This document shows positions 14,070 to 26,576 of a DNA stretch of 64,000 nucleotides, in pieces. The number at the start of each line of letters is the position of its first letter. The first letter of the stretch is position 1. The translations under genes and the position numbers were made by a program. The notes under the pieces are model-generated. The model saw only the letters and a program-made list of their open reading frames with translations. It had not been told where the DNA came from and did not search any database. Origin of the DNA: Synanceia verrucosa (lineage: Eukaryota; Chordata; Actinopteri; Perciformes; Synanceiidae); the NCBI GenBank assembly GCA_029721515.1, contig CM056559.1, forward strand, positions 12,981,001 through 13,045,000, given 5' to 3'.

Positions 14070-16096
14070 CTAGAGAGAGCAAGAGAGACCAAGAGACAGA
14101 GCGAAGATGAGGAGAACACAATGGCGTGGAAAGGAAGTGAGTCAGTGTGGGGAGGAGAGGGGTCAGCGAAGGAGAGGGACCAAAAGAAGGAGAGTAATGT
14201 GGGGAGAGAAAGATAGATAGGGAGAGGGAGGGCAGAGAAAACAGATGAGGGGAGAGAGAAAACCAAGATCTTCATTAGCTTTGTTACAAAAGGTAATTTG
14301 TCTTTCAGCATATTGTCACTCACACGTAGACATTAATGCAAACGCACAGATACCCACACTGCGCATTTCATTGACGAAATCAGAGAAAGACTGAGAGAGA
14401 GAGGAGAGGAGAAGAAAAGAGAGACAACTAAGCCGACGGGAAGGCAGTCAAAGAGATAATGAGTTGGAGGGGGAATAAAAGAAAACAGAGGAGGAAGACC
14501 AGACAGTGTCAGCTGAATAAAGGAGGAGCATGGGCCATGCAAAAGGGAAGGAAGAGAGAGGCGAGGGCTAAGTGTCAGTTAGCCTTTATAAATGAGAGCA
14601 TCCCTCCATACGGCCCATCTGACAGAATTAAAGGGAAAAGAGATAAGGAACAACAAAGCTGACAGCGTTACAGTTAAAATTCATAGTTGTTATTCCTATG
14701 GTAAAGGACAGTAACCATTGGTAAACAGCTAAATCTCAAGTGCTAGAGTGCTAAAAGTCAAATTTGTCATAGGGTATTAAATGTGGAACCATAGGCAATG
14801 AACTGAGAAAGATGTTAGACACTTTGAGCAGCCGAGGACATGTTCTGAGCATTACAGTGGAATAAAACTCATTTTGCTATTAAAAAAGAAAACAAACATT
14901 CTGAGTCCACAAAATCAGTATTTCATTCTTTGTCTATGGAACAGCTTCAGATTTTATACCCTGTATTACGACACAGTGTGGGCTTACTTCTCTGGTTTCT
15001 GGCTTTGAGAGAGTAGCTCATGTTCACAAATATTGATTGAACTTTTCCAGGCCATGCAAGTAACATAACTGAGTTTGTAATTTAGGTGGCATTCCCTTTA
15101 AGAGTGGAAAGGAAGAATGTGAGAATATGTGGGAAAGAGACAGAGAGTGGCAGCTATAGTAAATAGTGTAGCATAGTATCTATCCTTCTAATTTAGGAGC
15201 CATGTTATCCTTTCAGACCTCTACCATTACCTGAGACTGCTGATGATATGATGAGAATGATACTGATAAGGTAATGTAACACCAACTACTGTTGAAATCA
15301 ACTGAAAATAGACTTGTCTTTTATTTCAGTTGTCCCCGTCATTTTGCCCATGACAACTAGCAAAGTCAACATGTAAAATAATCCACACATATTAACCCTG
15401 GCCTGGTCAGAGAAGATACAATGACCTAAACAGAGCCGATATCAATGTATTGACGAAACAATTGCAGAAAATGCAAAGTAACATTGGAAATGAGAAATGC
15501 TGTCTTATCATCAATGATAATAATAATCCTTCTGTGTGTCTATTATTTGCACTACATGGATAGAGCTTGCTGTTTTGTGATACTGCTGTGGATGCCACTG
15601 ATATATATTTGTTTGATATGTTAATCCCATAGATTAGTTCCACATTGTGTCACATGGTAGGGTGAATTTAACTGAAATAAACTGATATGACCTAAGTTTA
15701 ACTGAATCATACTCATCACTGGCAGACTGTGAAACCCTGACATCACACAGAGAGATGGGGGGAGATGACAGAGGAAGAGTGAGAAGGCAGAGCGTACTGA
15801 AAGACGCAATCATCAATGCATAACATGTCACTTATGAGTATGTCTGTCTTATTCATGCTCGAAGTTAGTATCATCCACCCTTCCTCTATATTTGTGTTTC
15901 TCATTATGCCCGGTAGATCAGCAGCCAAGACACACACAGGCACACCTGGACACACATTGACATTTGCATTAACAGAACATTACTGAGGTTTCATCGACAT
16001 GAACCTCTCCCTCTGTGTGTGATTACAAATCTGAAGTGATATGTTCAAGAAACAAAGTAGTTTCTGTTTTTTGGTTTGAATTCCACCTAAGAGAAC

Positions 16097-16101
16097 GCAC
16101 G

Positions 16102-16148
<47 letters not shown>
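16097..16148. repeat. (CA)n microsatellite
   Basis: About 52 bases of CA, the first units interrupted as GCAC, in gria4 intron 1. Confidence 0.98.
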
Positions 16149-16150
<2 letters not shown>

Positions 16151-16929
16151 CAACTACATGACATGTCCCAACATGACACAATGTTGCACCAGCTTCCCCA
16201 AGAAATTTCTGTCTCTCTTACACATGCATAAAAAGAAACTGTCTGTGCTTCCACTGATATTACACTTGTGTGCAATGCAGAGATATGCAAATGGTCCTGA
16301 AGTCAAGCGCTGGGGAATGATCATGTATGCATATTTGAGGGCTTAAGGAGGATGGTCAGTGCCAGGAAAGGAATAAGTGCTTCTGTACGACCATGTGCTT
16401 TCATACAGCATTTTGTGTGTGCATGTTCACTGTGTGTGCACATGTATGTTTTCCTACGTAAAAGTGTTCACCCACACACTGTACCTGTACGTGAATGCAT
16501 ACTTGCAACTGTGTACGAAGCATACAGCATGTATGCTTTTTATGACCACATGTGCAGTGTGCATATGCACGTTCATGCTCGAAAATGTGTGCAAATATAT
16601 TTGTATGTGCGTGTGCCAGGCAGAAAATATTTAGCGTATTAAGTTTATTGGCAGCTGTAGGAAGACAGAGTCAAGGAGCTGAATCTCATTATAGGACCTC
16701 CCAGCTGCCCCCCAACAAGGAGTGATGCAGTGCATTCATTATCACACACATGCCTGTATGAATGTGTGTGTGTGTTAGAGACAGAGAGAGACTGAGGGAG
16801 AGGGAGAGAGCGAGAGGTCCCATGCATGTGTGGTCTGTTTGCACCAAGTAAACGTGTGATGGTTCAGATTTAGTTAACTTTAGCGCTGATCTGTAAAAGC
16901 AGGTTGAAAGAGGGTAACTGGAAACGGGC

Positions 16930-16978
16930 AGAGAGAGAGAGAGAGAGAGAGAGCAGAGAGAGAGAGAGAGAGAGAGAA
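16930..16978. repeat. (GA)n microsatellite
   Basis: Two GA runs split by one CA unit, about 400 bases downstream of gria4 exon 1 on the minus strand. Confidence 0.97.
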
Positions 16979-17364
16979 TACTGCAGTGTCTAAACAGTGA
17001 AGAAGACTAGAAGGGAACAAAGCTGGCTGAAACATTCATGAGCCCAGAACAACCTTTTAAAATGCAAGCGAAGGAGAGACAGATGAAAGTGTGCATTTAT
17101 AAACCACATGAGTCACACACCAATCCCCCTTTACCCCCAAAAAATCTTGGATGAGAGACTAGAAGGAGATGCACCAGAAGGTAATGGGTATCTATACTTC
17201 TATGTCCCATCATTCCTGCATAAATGTCTTGATTTTTTCATTGATTTTGGAGGGTTCCGCTGCAGACCCCCTTTCACCTGTGTCCGCTAAAAAAAACATT
17301 ATATATATAGATATATATTCAATGTAAAGTGCCCGTGCGTAAATCCAGCAATCATCAAACTCAC

Positions 17365-17458
17365 CTATCTGCACTGAGCTGGGGAAAGCCCCCGTCGCCA
17401 GCTCCCAAAGGGCGGAATATACCCCGAGAAAGTGCCAAGACAAAATAATAATCCTCAT
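17365..17458 (-). CDS. gria4: gria4 exon 1, coding part: GluA4 AMPA receptor signal peptide and mature N-terminus
   Basis: This is the first coding exon of AMPA receptor subunit GluA4, a glutamate-gated cation channel of the postsynaptic membrane. It encodes 31 codons plus one base. The translation starts MRIIILSWHFLGVYSALWEL, a hydrophobic signal peptide, and runs into ATGAFPSSVQIG. In known vertebrate GluA4 the mature protein begins at AFPSSVQIGG. The exon ends at ATA-G followed by the donor GTGAGT (17364-17359), and that single G joins GT of exon 2 to make the Gly of IGGLF. The ATG has A at -3. The same frame stays open for 145 codons upstream to an ATG at 17893, but that stretch is low-complexity Ser/Arg/Glu sequence and is best read as 5'UTR. 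The start is chosen by homology. Fish carry gria4a and gria4b; I cannot say which this is. Confidence 0.94.
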
Positions 17459-18300
17459 TTTTCTTTCCTTCAGTCCCTTCAGAAACTGTTGAGAGACATC
17501 GGGATATTGAGGGGAGGGGGGAGAGAGATGCGAGAGAGAGAGAGAGAGAGTAAAGGCGTTAGAAAAAGAGAGGGGGAAAAGAAGAAAGATGAGAGAGAAA
17601 GAGAGAGGTTTTCCCCCGTTTTGTCCAGCGGTATTCCTACTCCATGTTGAGTTTCGTTTGCTTGTTTCCCTGCAGTGTCCGCTCAGAGCAGCTCTGTGTG
17701 TCCGGTACGCATGTAGGATAGATAGAGACGGGGAGATAGTAAGAGTGGGGAAACTCGCCAGAATGATTGGCGAGCTGGGAGAGCAGCCTGCATGGAAGAA
17801 CTGGACATGCGCGCCCGGCGTCTCTCTCTCTCTCTCTCTCTCTGTCTCACCCACACACTCTCTTCTCGTCTCTCTCTGCTCTATATCTCCCACTTTCCCT
17901 CCACTGTTGTCTGCTGTCTTTAACTTGCTGTAACACCGAATATTAGTGGCTTAAAAACAAAAGAAAACGCGTAAGAGCGCGCGTTTGCGCTCACTAGATT
18001 ATTTATGACAAACAGCGTGTGTGCGCAAAAAAAAATAAGAAAGCAAAAGAGAGGAAGTGTTTCAAGTGAAAAAAAGACGACAAGGGTGGCTGAGCTGTTG
18101 TGCTTTGACTGTTTCGATTGTGAGAGTGAAAAAGCGACAGAGGGGGTTATAACTAATTGCATTACAAACCCGATCCATCCTGACGCATTGGTCAAACCAG
18201 ACTCGGTGCGTCCCACCGGGGCCAGCTGACAGAAGGAGGGGAAACCTGTGCTGATGGCGCCCCGAGGACCCGCTGAAATCGTTATTTTAACGTCTAGATC
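17459..18300 (-). promoter_or_regulatory. gria4: gria4 5'UTR and probable promoter region
   Basis: This is the DNA directly upstream of the gria4 start codon. It is purine-rich on the transcribed strand, with GA tracts around 17520-17610 and a (CT)n run on the plus strand at 17820-17843. CpG dinucleotides cluster at 17805-17820 and 17965-17995 (for example GCGCGCGTTTGCGC), which is more CpG than in the surrounding sequence. No TATA box or start site can be fixed. The designation rests on position next to exon 1 and on base composition, so the outer boundary is arbitrary. Confidence 0.5.
17820..17843. repeat. (CT)n run near the gria4 promoter
   Basis: CT on the plus strand, so GA on the gria4 strand, in the probable 5'UTR. 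Confidence 0.95.
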
Positions 18301-18959
18301 TCTAGGCAAGGATAGAAAAAAAACACAAGAAACAAAGAAAGCGCGATTGCTCAGAGACGCAGTGTGATAAAAGACGCAGAGAATTAAGTGTTTTGTGTGG
18401 CTTAGAATAATAAAATAAAAAAGATTCATAGCCTGGAGTAGATTGTGTTAGAGCACATTATGTTACAGCAGTATTCCACTCTCAGTCGTTTTTATCTAGC
18501 CTCCCGGTTGCAGGTCGGTAAAACTGACAGACGGTCTGGGATCGCGTAGTTACACGGTGGAGAGCACAGTTTCATTTTTCCAGATGGCAAAGCGAAAGGG
18601 ATGCTTCACGGCTTGTCCCAGTGAAAGATGCGGTCTGTCCATCTCTGAGGGGTTTTCCCGGTCGGCTGTCGAGCACACGAGTAAATCAAACAGCCTGGTT
18701 AAAAAAAAACTCAAGTTCTTATATTTTACAGTAACCTACAGTTTACTTAAAATGAGAGCTCTAACACATGGGGTGGAATCACACTTTTAACTAAACTTAA
18801 TACCGCCAACAAACCTTCCTCTAATTATGACACTCTGCCCACAACAGTGATCAGACTTGATGTGGTTGATCACTGGTGTCATGAAGATCTACATCATACA
18901 CATACTGTACATGTACACAGCAGCCTTTTCCATCCTCAGTTCCCCCGCTCAGACTGACA

Positions 18960-18980
18960 GGCTCTGTCCATGGTGCTGAA
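18960..18980 (-). promoter_or_regulatory. RE1/NRSE-like site (predicted REST binding site) upstream of gria4
   Basis: On the minus strand this 21-bp stretch reads half-site TTCAGCACC, then AT, then half-site GGACAGAGCC. The established RE1/NRSE consensus has TTCAGCACC, two variable bases and GGACAGCGCC, so only one core base differs (A for C in the second half). REST is a zinc-finger repressor that silences neuronal genes outside neurons, and the related receptor gene GRIA2 is known to have an RE1 in its promoter region. The site is about 1.5 kb upstream of the gria4 ATG, where a neuronal silencer would be plausible. Binding is inferred from the motif only. Confidence 0.75.
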
Positions 18981-20311
18981 ACCAAACTGCGCTGTTTACT
19001 GTATGCAGGCAGCAGGATGAACACCACCACGTGCAGGCAATGCTGAAAAACAAACAGCACACCTGGAGATGACACTGATTGGTTGATTCTCTCTGGATAA
19101 AGGTGCGCTAATTAGTGAAATCACACTTTCTCCTGGCTTCCACAGCACATATCAGAGAACTTTGGAGTGCAGCATCCAAGTCCTGACATTTCTTAATGAA
19201 ATGAAAATAACTGTGCATGCCAATAATGCTTAATGTACATGGAACCATAGATGCAGACATTTACACCAAGCATTAACTTATGTGTGGCTGTAATGGAAAG
19301 TGGGGAAGCTTATGACTATCTCAGAAAGCTAGAATTGCTGCCTGTATGGCATTACGCTGCATTTAGGCTACTGTGCATCCATGATTATTTTATAATTTTG
19401 CTGCAACTGAGACAAAATAATGTAATCATTTGCTATAGATGTAAAATACTGGAACAAATGTCTCATGAAGAGACTCAGTTACTTATTTATGAATGCTCAC
19501 TGCAGTGATAATGACCTCTACTGCTGTGTCTTCAGAAGTGTATTTTCATGCTTTTCCAGTCCAGCTTGGGACCTGAGGTTTTACTCCGAGTGGACCATAT
19601 ACATTACATTTAAATGGTACTGAAGATCATGGCACATTTTTATTTCTCCTCCTGAATAAGTGTAATGATATGAACAAAAGATAATATACTGTAAGCATAC
19701 GTTTGCTTTCAGCTCTGTTTGCATGATGCAGCACCTTTGCAAGCTCCCTCCTGGGAATATTCATGAGTGTTATTACTCCACATGGCACCATTAATGGCTA
19801 GTGGCTTTTGGAAAACATTAATTATTAGCATTCCACTTTTTTCCTTAATCAGTAAGCAATATCAGCAATCACAAATATAAGTAGTGTGTTACTGCAATAT
19901 ACATTTTATACACAACAAAACACCCAAAAGCAAGCAAAAGTGTTGTATAACTATTAATACTCTCATATGTTCTCCCATATCATCAGTTCTTCTCAAATGA
20001 ATATATTTCTTTTAGTCCTTCAGAACCTAAGGAGCAAATGTCCAGAACACTATTTCTTCTTTGATTATGTTAAAAAAAGGGATCTCCCTGGTCCTTTGTG
20101 GTTTTCCTCCACCAGATTTCCATGGGATGGGACTCCAGACTAAAGAAATACAGCTCAGGTGAAAGGAGTCCACATGTAAGCCTAGACACAGACTGAGCGA
20201 TCAACTTAACAAATGGTTGTATTACCAGATGATTAGTTTGTGATGCCAAGGTTACCAACATGTGCAGAGGACCCAAAATGAATCACAGGGGAAGTTTTTT
20301 TCTATTTTTTT

Positions 20312-20342
<31 letters not shown>

Positions 20343-20603
20343 ACAAATTGGACCTTATTTCTGGGATAAAATACTGTCATTTACTCACCCATTTGACTTT
20401 GGAGTCATTTGGAATATTTCCAATGATTTAATATCAGCTGAACATGCAGGTGTACCTTTTACAGATGAACACTTCTGCATTTTCTGGAAGCAAAGTAGTC
20501 ATCAATAAGGTCATTGTATGACCTTACCGCGGTGCCATTTTGGAATTGATGCTTATAATAGCCAAGCCACTACGTTCTTGTGCTGCTGATGACTTGAGGG
20601 ACT

Positions 20604-20643
20604 GTATGTCTTGATATTTTTTTTTTTTTAAATCAAGACATAC
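20604..20643. repeat. perfect 12-bp inverted repeat around a poly-T loop
   Basis: Arms GTATGTCTTGAT (20604-20615) and ATCAAGACATAC (20632-20643) separated by a 16-base T-rich loop. Likely a foldback relic or chance palindrome. Confidence 0.9.
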
Positions 20644-22119
20644 CTATACTTCTGCGCACCTCATGATAGCATCCTCTCGCGCAAAATGTGGCCCTCCATG
20701 GAGGATGAGGCCCTACGCACAGCGCATGTTCTATGTTTAGGGAGGGACGGCCCTGGGTATAACAGCATGTGCCATATAAGAAACCTATTGGACATTAAAT
20801 GATGTTTGTCCTTGAGGGATTTTGGCTTGTGAAGAATTAAATAAAAACAAAGAACAACCAACCAATCTTTGTATATACGCATCAACATACACGCTACCTC
20901 TGCCATCAATGTTGATGCACTTGGGAAAAAAAGAATTACTGCATTTTGTCTGTGTCCTGTTGAATCCCTGTATCTCTAATAGTTCTGAAAATGTAGAAAA
21001 TGGACCATTACCCTGACACATTCTGAACGCACTGTATTATAAACTGTTTAGAATAAACTAGTTTTATTTGACCCAACAGCCATTTCAGCAAAAACTTGTC
21101 TTTTGTAGGATTCAGTGAGAGCATAAATTCAGCGTACTCCACGCTGCTACCAGAAACAAATAATGCCACTGCTAATGCACCACCTTCATCTTCTGGGGAC
21201 ACAGCTGAACTGAACACATGAGATGAGTGGTGACAACAGTACACATCTTTCAGTTCTCCTCATAGCAAATCAATATAAATGGTGTCATAGTAAAAAAAAA
21301 AAAAATATTTCTCATTCTTCCATATCTCATGATGCATCTAATCTATATGTTAGTCTCCAAGTCAATTTAATCCATATATCCATTGCCTCCCAGGCATACT
21401 CTCCGTCTGCTGAATTGACCAACGTCAATTACTTAGTTCACAGTCAATATACCACCTTGGTAATAAAGACTGATCAACTGAGAGTCCAACAGGCATGTGG
21501 TAATTGACTCTGACTCAAACAAACAGTCAAAAATTGACATTAAAGAAGAAAACTTCACCTTTAATTTAGACATTTTTTGATCTACACTGTTTCCTGGTGC
21601 AAAATTTGTTAAATCAAAAATGATAATAAATAGGATAGTACATGTTTGGGCAACGTTAGCCAGTATTAATTAGCAAGTAGTATGCCAACATGCTAAACTA
21701 AGACGTTGAAAATAATAAGCATAATACCTGCTAAACATTGTCACTGTGAGAATATAAGCATTCTATCATTTGTACTTTGCTCAAAGGATCTCCGTGCTAC
21801 TCAACTATCCAGATGACGAAGTAGTGCAAACAGTTTGCAAAACACTTCATGGGCAATACCCATCAAGCTCCTTACCATCTATCGCCTCCTCTATCTGTAA
21901 ATAACAACGTTGCTCTGTGTATTGTGATAGCTGATGCCTTTGCAATTATATTGATGGAGCTCACAACTAAAGTGGAGCACCACAAGACCCAAAAACAAAG
22001 CAAATTTGTTTGAAATTGTGCAACAGGAATGGGCTGCTGTGACAACAGAACAATGTCAGAAGCTGGCCGCTACCGCTGAGCTAGTCTGATGCTGGAACCG
22101 AGCCAGTCCGGTACTGGCA

Positions 22120-22382
22120 CTGAGCCAGCACAGTGCCACCTGTGATTCTTTATTGATACGATAACTTGATTACTTTTGGAGTGGCACTGATTTACAACTG
22201 GTGAGGAATGGTTAAGAAAAGGTTCTATTGAGTGATATAGTGTCTGATTTATTTAAAAAAAATTAACATGAACTTACTTTGTTTTTTTTAAAAGTGAACT
22301 ATGAACACGAAATAGTTCATTTTCATATGTGTAAACTTAACTTTGAGCTAGTTCTTTTTAAGTATGAACTGGCACAACACTG
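22120..22382 (+). repeat. interspersed repeat, copy A (pair of 58846-59062)
   Basis: Same orientation and same order of blocks as the copy at 58846-59062, with a few extra bases in the A-rich middle. It ends AGTATGAACTGGCACAACAC then TG. No target duplication could be set. The family is not named here; TAGTTCA-rich repeats of this kind are common in fish. Confidence 0.85.
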
Positions 22383-22643
22383 CCTGTGTATCATATGACT
22401 AAAACAGACCGAAAAGAAAACATGGAATAGACTACCTAAAAGCTCTGTTTTTGGCAGCACAATGCCAAAACATACTGTAGCTATTGACGTAAGAATTGAA
22501 ATGATTTTGTTCATTATCAATAACACAATGGAAAATGGCTATATGAGCTATTTTATTTGTCCAAAGAAATATACCTTTAGTTGTACCAGGCATTAAAATG
22601 AACAAGAAATTGAAGAAAACAAAATCTAATATTTTTTTTCCAT

Positions 22644-22646
<3 letters not shown>

Positions 22647-22678
<32 letters not shown>
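22647..22678. repeat. (TA)16 microsatellite
   Basis: Perfect TA repeat followed by CACATCC. Confidence 0.98.
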
Positions 22679-22683
<5 letters not shown>

Positions 22684-24965
22684 CCTTCCCCCATTCTCTC
22701 TTGACCAAACTATCTATTTCTGCTGTCATCACGCAGAGCGAGTGGTCATTACGGATAGACCTCTCATAGATTGTACTTTACACGCTAATGGACACCATGC
22801 TAGTTGCCACCTTTAAAATCAATCTTGTGCAGAGGCATATGGTGGCAATGTCTGTCTGTCTTTCTATATCTATATAATAAATCATTACAGACTGTGTCAC
22901 GGGTGTCACGTTGTGTCATTGCCAGCAGTCATGCAGCCAAGTTGTCACCACTCCTGCTCCAAAGGTTGTAAGAATAGCCCGCCTCCCCTCCACTCTCATC
23001 TTTGGTTATTTACCCATCCATCCTTCTCTTTCTCCAACACTTCTACATGATGACTCATCAATCTGAATGTCCTTCTCTTCCCCATCACCTCCTTCTTCCC
23101 TACCCTCCACATATACCTCCATACAACTTCTCTTAGCCAATCCTCCACTTCCACGAGCCATATGCCCTATATGACTCATCCCTTTGACTGTATTTCTCAA
23201 ACTTTCCATCCCTTAACCCTCCTGCATTTCCTTCAGCACATTATTAGGGTAATATCAGTATCCACCAGCCCTCTTTGTGTCCTTCCTTCACCTCTATCTT
23301 TCATCTCCTTCTTTGCCCCAAAGCCTCTTTCCTCTTTTTCCTCAACCTACTTCAGAAAATCACTTCTTTTCTCCTTATTTCTGCCAAAGAAAATCTCCTT
23401 TTTGTAATGCTATTTCTCACTCATTTCTCCCCCCACCTCCCTTCCCCATAACCCCAGCAGCTATCTTGTAGCTTATTGGAAACAGACAAAAGGAACATTG
23501 GCGAATACAAATCAATTGATGGTGTTACACTGTGAGGTTGCGGCCAGGGAGTCGTCACATTACTCTAAGTAAGGTGAGGATCAATGCAAGTCAATGGTAG
23601 TGGATGACCAGTGCATTTATAACATGCAGCAGCAATTGTTCAGCCCCTCTGACTAGTTCATTGAAAGGATGGACGGGACACTTGAACAGTCATGAGTGGG
23701 TGTTGGTTCTCCTATTGTTAGAGCTATCCATGTTTCTACTTGTTGAGAACCTTTTTTTTATCCACAACTCTCTTGGAATTTGGTAAAAATATGTTTTATT
23801 GTCAATAAATTCAGGACCATGCATCCCTATTAAAAAGTGGGAGTTGATAGCCCTAATATTTTTGAAAGTCCTTTAAAAATGCCAACACAAATAAAAGGGT
23901 AACAAAGTGTCATAACAAATCATTGCAGCTTGCTCTATGGCAGAGCAAGGCTGAGGCATCAGCCCACACATTCTGTAGATTCACAGACCTTTGAAGAGCT
24001 TTCGAAGATCTTTGCAACACACACTGGTGATTGACTGAACTAGCATGCTCATTACGGTTTACAGACTCCACTCAGTCTCTCCAGGACCTGTCAAATTAGA
24101 GCCCTCTGTGCCAATAAACCATGACTTGTAAATAAATGGTATTATGGTTTGATTCAGTGACAGAGTGGCAGCGTGCCGCATCAATATGACTACCGGCAAG
24201 AATTAACGTCAGGCTAAATTACAGGCAGCTGGAACCGCAAGGTAGCTCGTAATTCAGCGATTAATCCAGCACAGTTGTCTTTGTCCTGACGAAACACAAT
24301 GTACTGTTGCTTTTAAAGACTGACCTTGTCGAACGTGTGAGGGACGAATACAATAATTAACACAAGAACTTATGGTATTTGAAATAATTATCAAATAAAA
24401 ATAGTGAAAAGTAGAATAGTAGAGGAGCAGTGCTGTTTTTCTTTAACTTCATACTTCTTTTCTTTTACAGAAATAATCTGTTGTATACTGATAATATAAG
24501 GGCCACCTGATTGACGACTAAATGGAATCTTGAATGTTATTTGGCTTTGTGAACTTACTATAGAAAGCAAATCATTTACAGATACCAGAATCCCTTTCTT
24601 TCGTTCAGAGGACATAACATGCAGTACAAAAATCACCAAACACACCATGGGACAGAATCTGCACAAGACTGAAGTTGTTCTCATCACCTTTTTTTTTGAT
24701 GAGTCCTTGTAGTGAGGGTATAGAGTCGGCAGGCGAATGACTTTGCTGGGCTGATTGCCAAAACCATTAAATACCATCCCCGGGTGCCTGTCAGATAATG
24801 ATTACCCTGTTGTGCGATGGCCCTGGTCTTCACACACCTTGTCTAAATGCTCTGCCTGGGTTCTGGCAAGGTAGACTAAATGCAGACTGTTTGACAGATC
24901 ATAGACAGCACGGTCCCCACAGGCTGACAGATGGCTATAAACAGCCTTGATAATATGGGAGTATA

Positions 24966-24993
24966 AACACACACACACACACACACACACACA
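24966..24993. repeat. (CA)n microsatellite
   Basis: Perfect CA repeat. A GT repeat follows at 25239-25265, about 250 bases away, giving complementary tracts. Confidence 0.97.
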
Positions 24994-25238
24994 AATGTGC
25001 TCCAGTGCCACTGTATGACATACAACTACAGAGCTAAACACATTTGTGCACATATAGAAATGTGCAGACTTTGGTCAGCAGGCCCATCTCTCACTATGCT
25101 GTACTTAAATATGCTTTTACTGAATGGATGCACACGGAGTATCACTCAGTCAGATCTCTTAGTCAGATCTGTGCCAGCTCCTCTCTCCTCTCCTCTGATC
25201 CTCCTACAGGCCAACGTAAAACATCTGGGAGTTCACAC

Positions 25239-25265
25239 TGTGTGTGTGTGTGTGTGTGTGTGTGT
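25239..25265. repeat. (TG)n microsatellite
   Basis: Perfect TG repeat, complementary to the CA tract at 24966-24993. Confidence 0.97.
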
Positions 25266-26576
25266 TCAAACTGAGAGTGCACTAGATATGCAGCGAGCCA
25301 GTTTGTGCAGGCATTACTGTGTGTTGGCTTCTCAGCAAGCCTGCCAGGCTAAGAGTCCAACATCTGCGAGTTCAGATGTTTTCTAATGATATGCTAATGG
25401 TGCTGGAGGGAGACGAGCACAGAGGCTAATGTAGCGGTCACAAACCTCTGCCTTCCATCTTTCCTTCTCCCTACTAGTCTGATGATCCTGCTTTTCTCTC
25501 TGTTTTAATCTGGCTCTTCTTTTCCTTTCACCCATTTGTTCCACTTAAAAACGTCAACTAAAACATTGTAATTTCATGTCATCTGCACGATTAAGTAGCT
25601 TTAATGGTGAAGAGAAACAAGTCAATGAGCTGCTTGTTCTGAGTAGCTATACTTGCTTCTTTTCTGTCTCACAATGCCTACAAACAGCATTTAAACCAGC
25701 TGTCATCCCACATGAATGTAAACTTACTTTCATGAACATATGCCATTCAATCAGACAGTACTAATCACTTCTGCAGTTAGAGAGAACATACATTATAGAA
25801 ACCTTGCTTGGTCAAGGACATTTACATTTAGCACCTACACACACAACAATGAGGTGAGACGCAGTCACTATGGATACTATGCCTCTTGATTGTAGCTTGA
25901 GCATCATTTCAATTACCTCTCTCCACTGCTGGCACTGACTGAGTGTGGAAAGTTACAGATTTCAGCTTTGATTGCCTTTTACACTTCTGTAGCTTTTAAT
26001 TAGTGCCTATGTGGCTAATTAGCTCCTCCAAGATGAGTTTCACCACGTAGCAACACTTAACCTGACACAGTATAGTCTCTAATTGTTATAGGAAGCTATT
26101 TCCATTTTAGATTATCGTATAAAACAACTGTCTTCAAGATATCCCCATGGAAAATGACACATTGCCAACATCCATTCTGTGTTCTCACTGTCAGCACCCA
26201 AAAAGTTAATCATAATTCAGAAAAAGCTACCAGACAATGTCTTGTTGTCGTTGTAGTGCTGTCAAGAGAAATTGAGAGATTAATTAATTATGATCTGTAA
26301 TTAATTAATCTAATTAATCTCTTTTTTTAATCTGACCTAAAAATTGCTGGGAAAAGCCCTCAACTTCAGTTATACATTATTGTAGCAGATCACAGGATTG
26401 ATAAATAATAAAAAAGTGGCTTTATAATGTCATTTGTTGTTTTGAACAGACTTCAACAGATGCAGTCCATTTACATTCTGCTGGATTTGAGACTCGTCCA
26501 AAGTGCTGCCTGCAACCTTTAATTTTGACCTTTTTTCAATCTCTAAATAATTAGAAAATAAAACTTGAAACTACAA

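Larger units (their letters stand above)
14070..17364 (-). other. gria4: gria4 intron 1 (about 3.3 kb)
   Basis: This intron is bounded by the donor GTGAGT at 17364-17359 and the acceptor AG at 14071-14070. It contains GA-rich sequence at 14071-14270 and 14380-14560, a long (CA)n array at 16097-16148, a (GA)n array at 16930-16978, and otherwise unremarkable AT-rich sequence. I see no additional exon and no complete mobile element. Confidence 0.85.
18300..26245. other. gene-poor DNA upstream of gria4
   Basis: Apart from the RE1-like site, the foldback at 20604-20643, the repeat at 22120-22382 and the microsatellites listed separately, I see no gene. A poly-T/TTTTG stretch lies at 20295-20345. 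Pyrimidine-rich sequence covers 22975-23465. The open frames in these tracts lack recognisable domains or splice patterns. Confidence 0.6.

Noticed and set aside
17589..17933. Plus-strand open frame over the gria4 promoter
   Set aside because: Composed of GA/CT repeat translation and antisense to the gria4 5'UTR; no recognisable protein.
18005..18429. Minus-strand 169-codon frame upstream of gria4 considered as another gene
   Set aside because: No family resemblance; hydrophobic composition comes from T-rich DNA and it overlaps the probable promoter.
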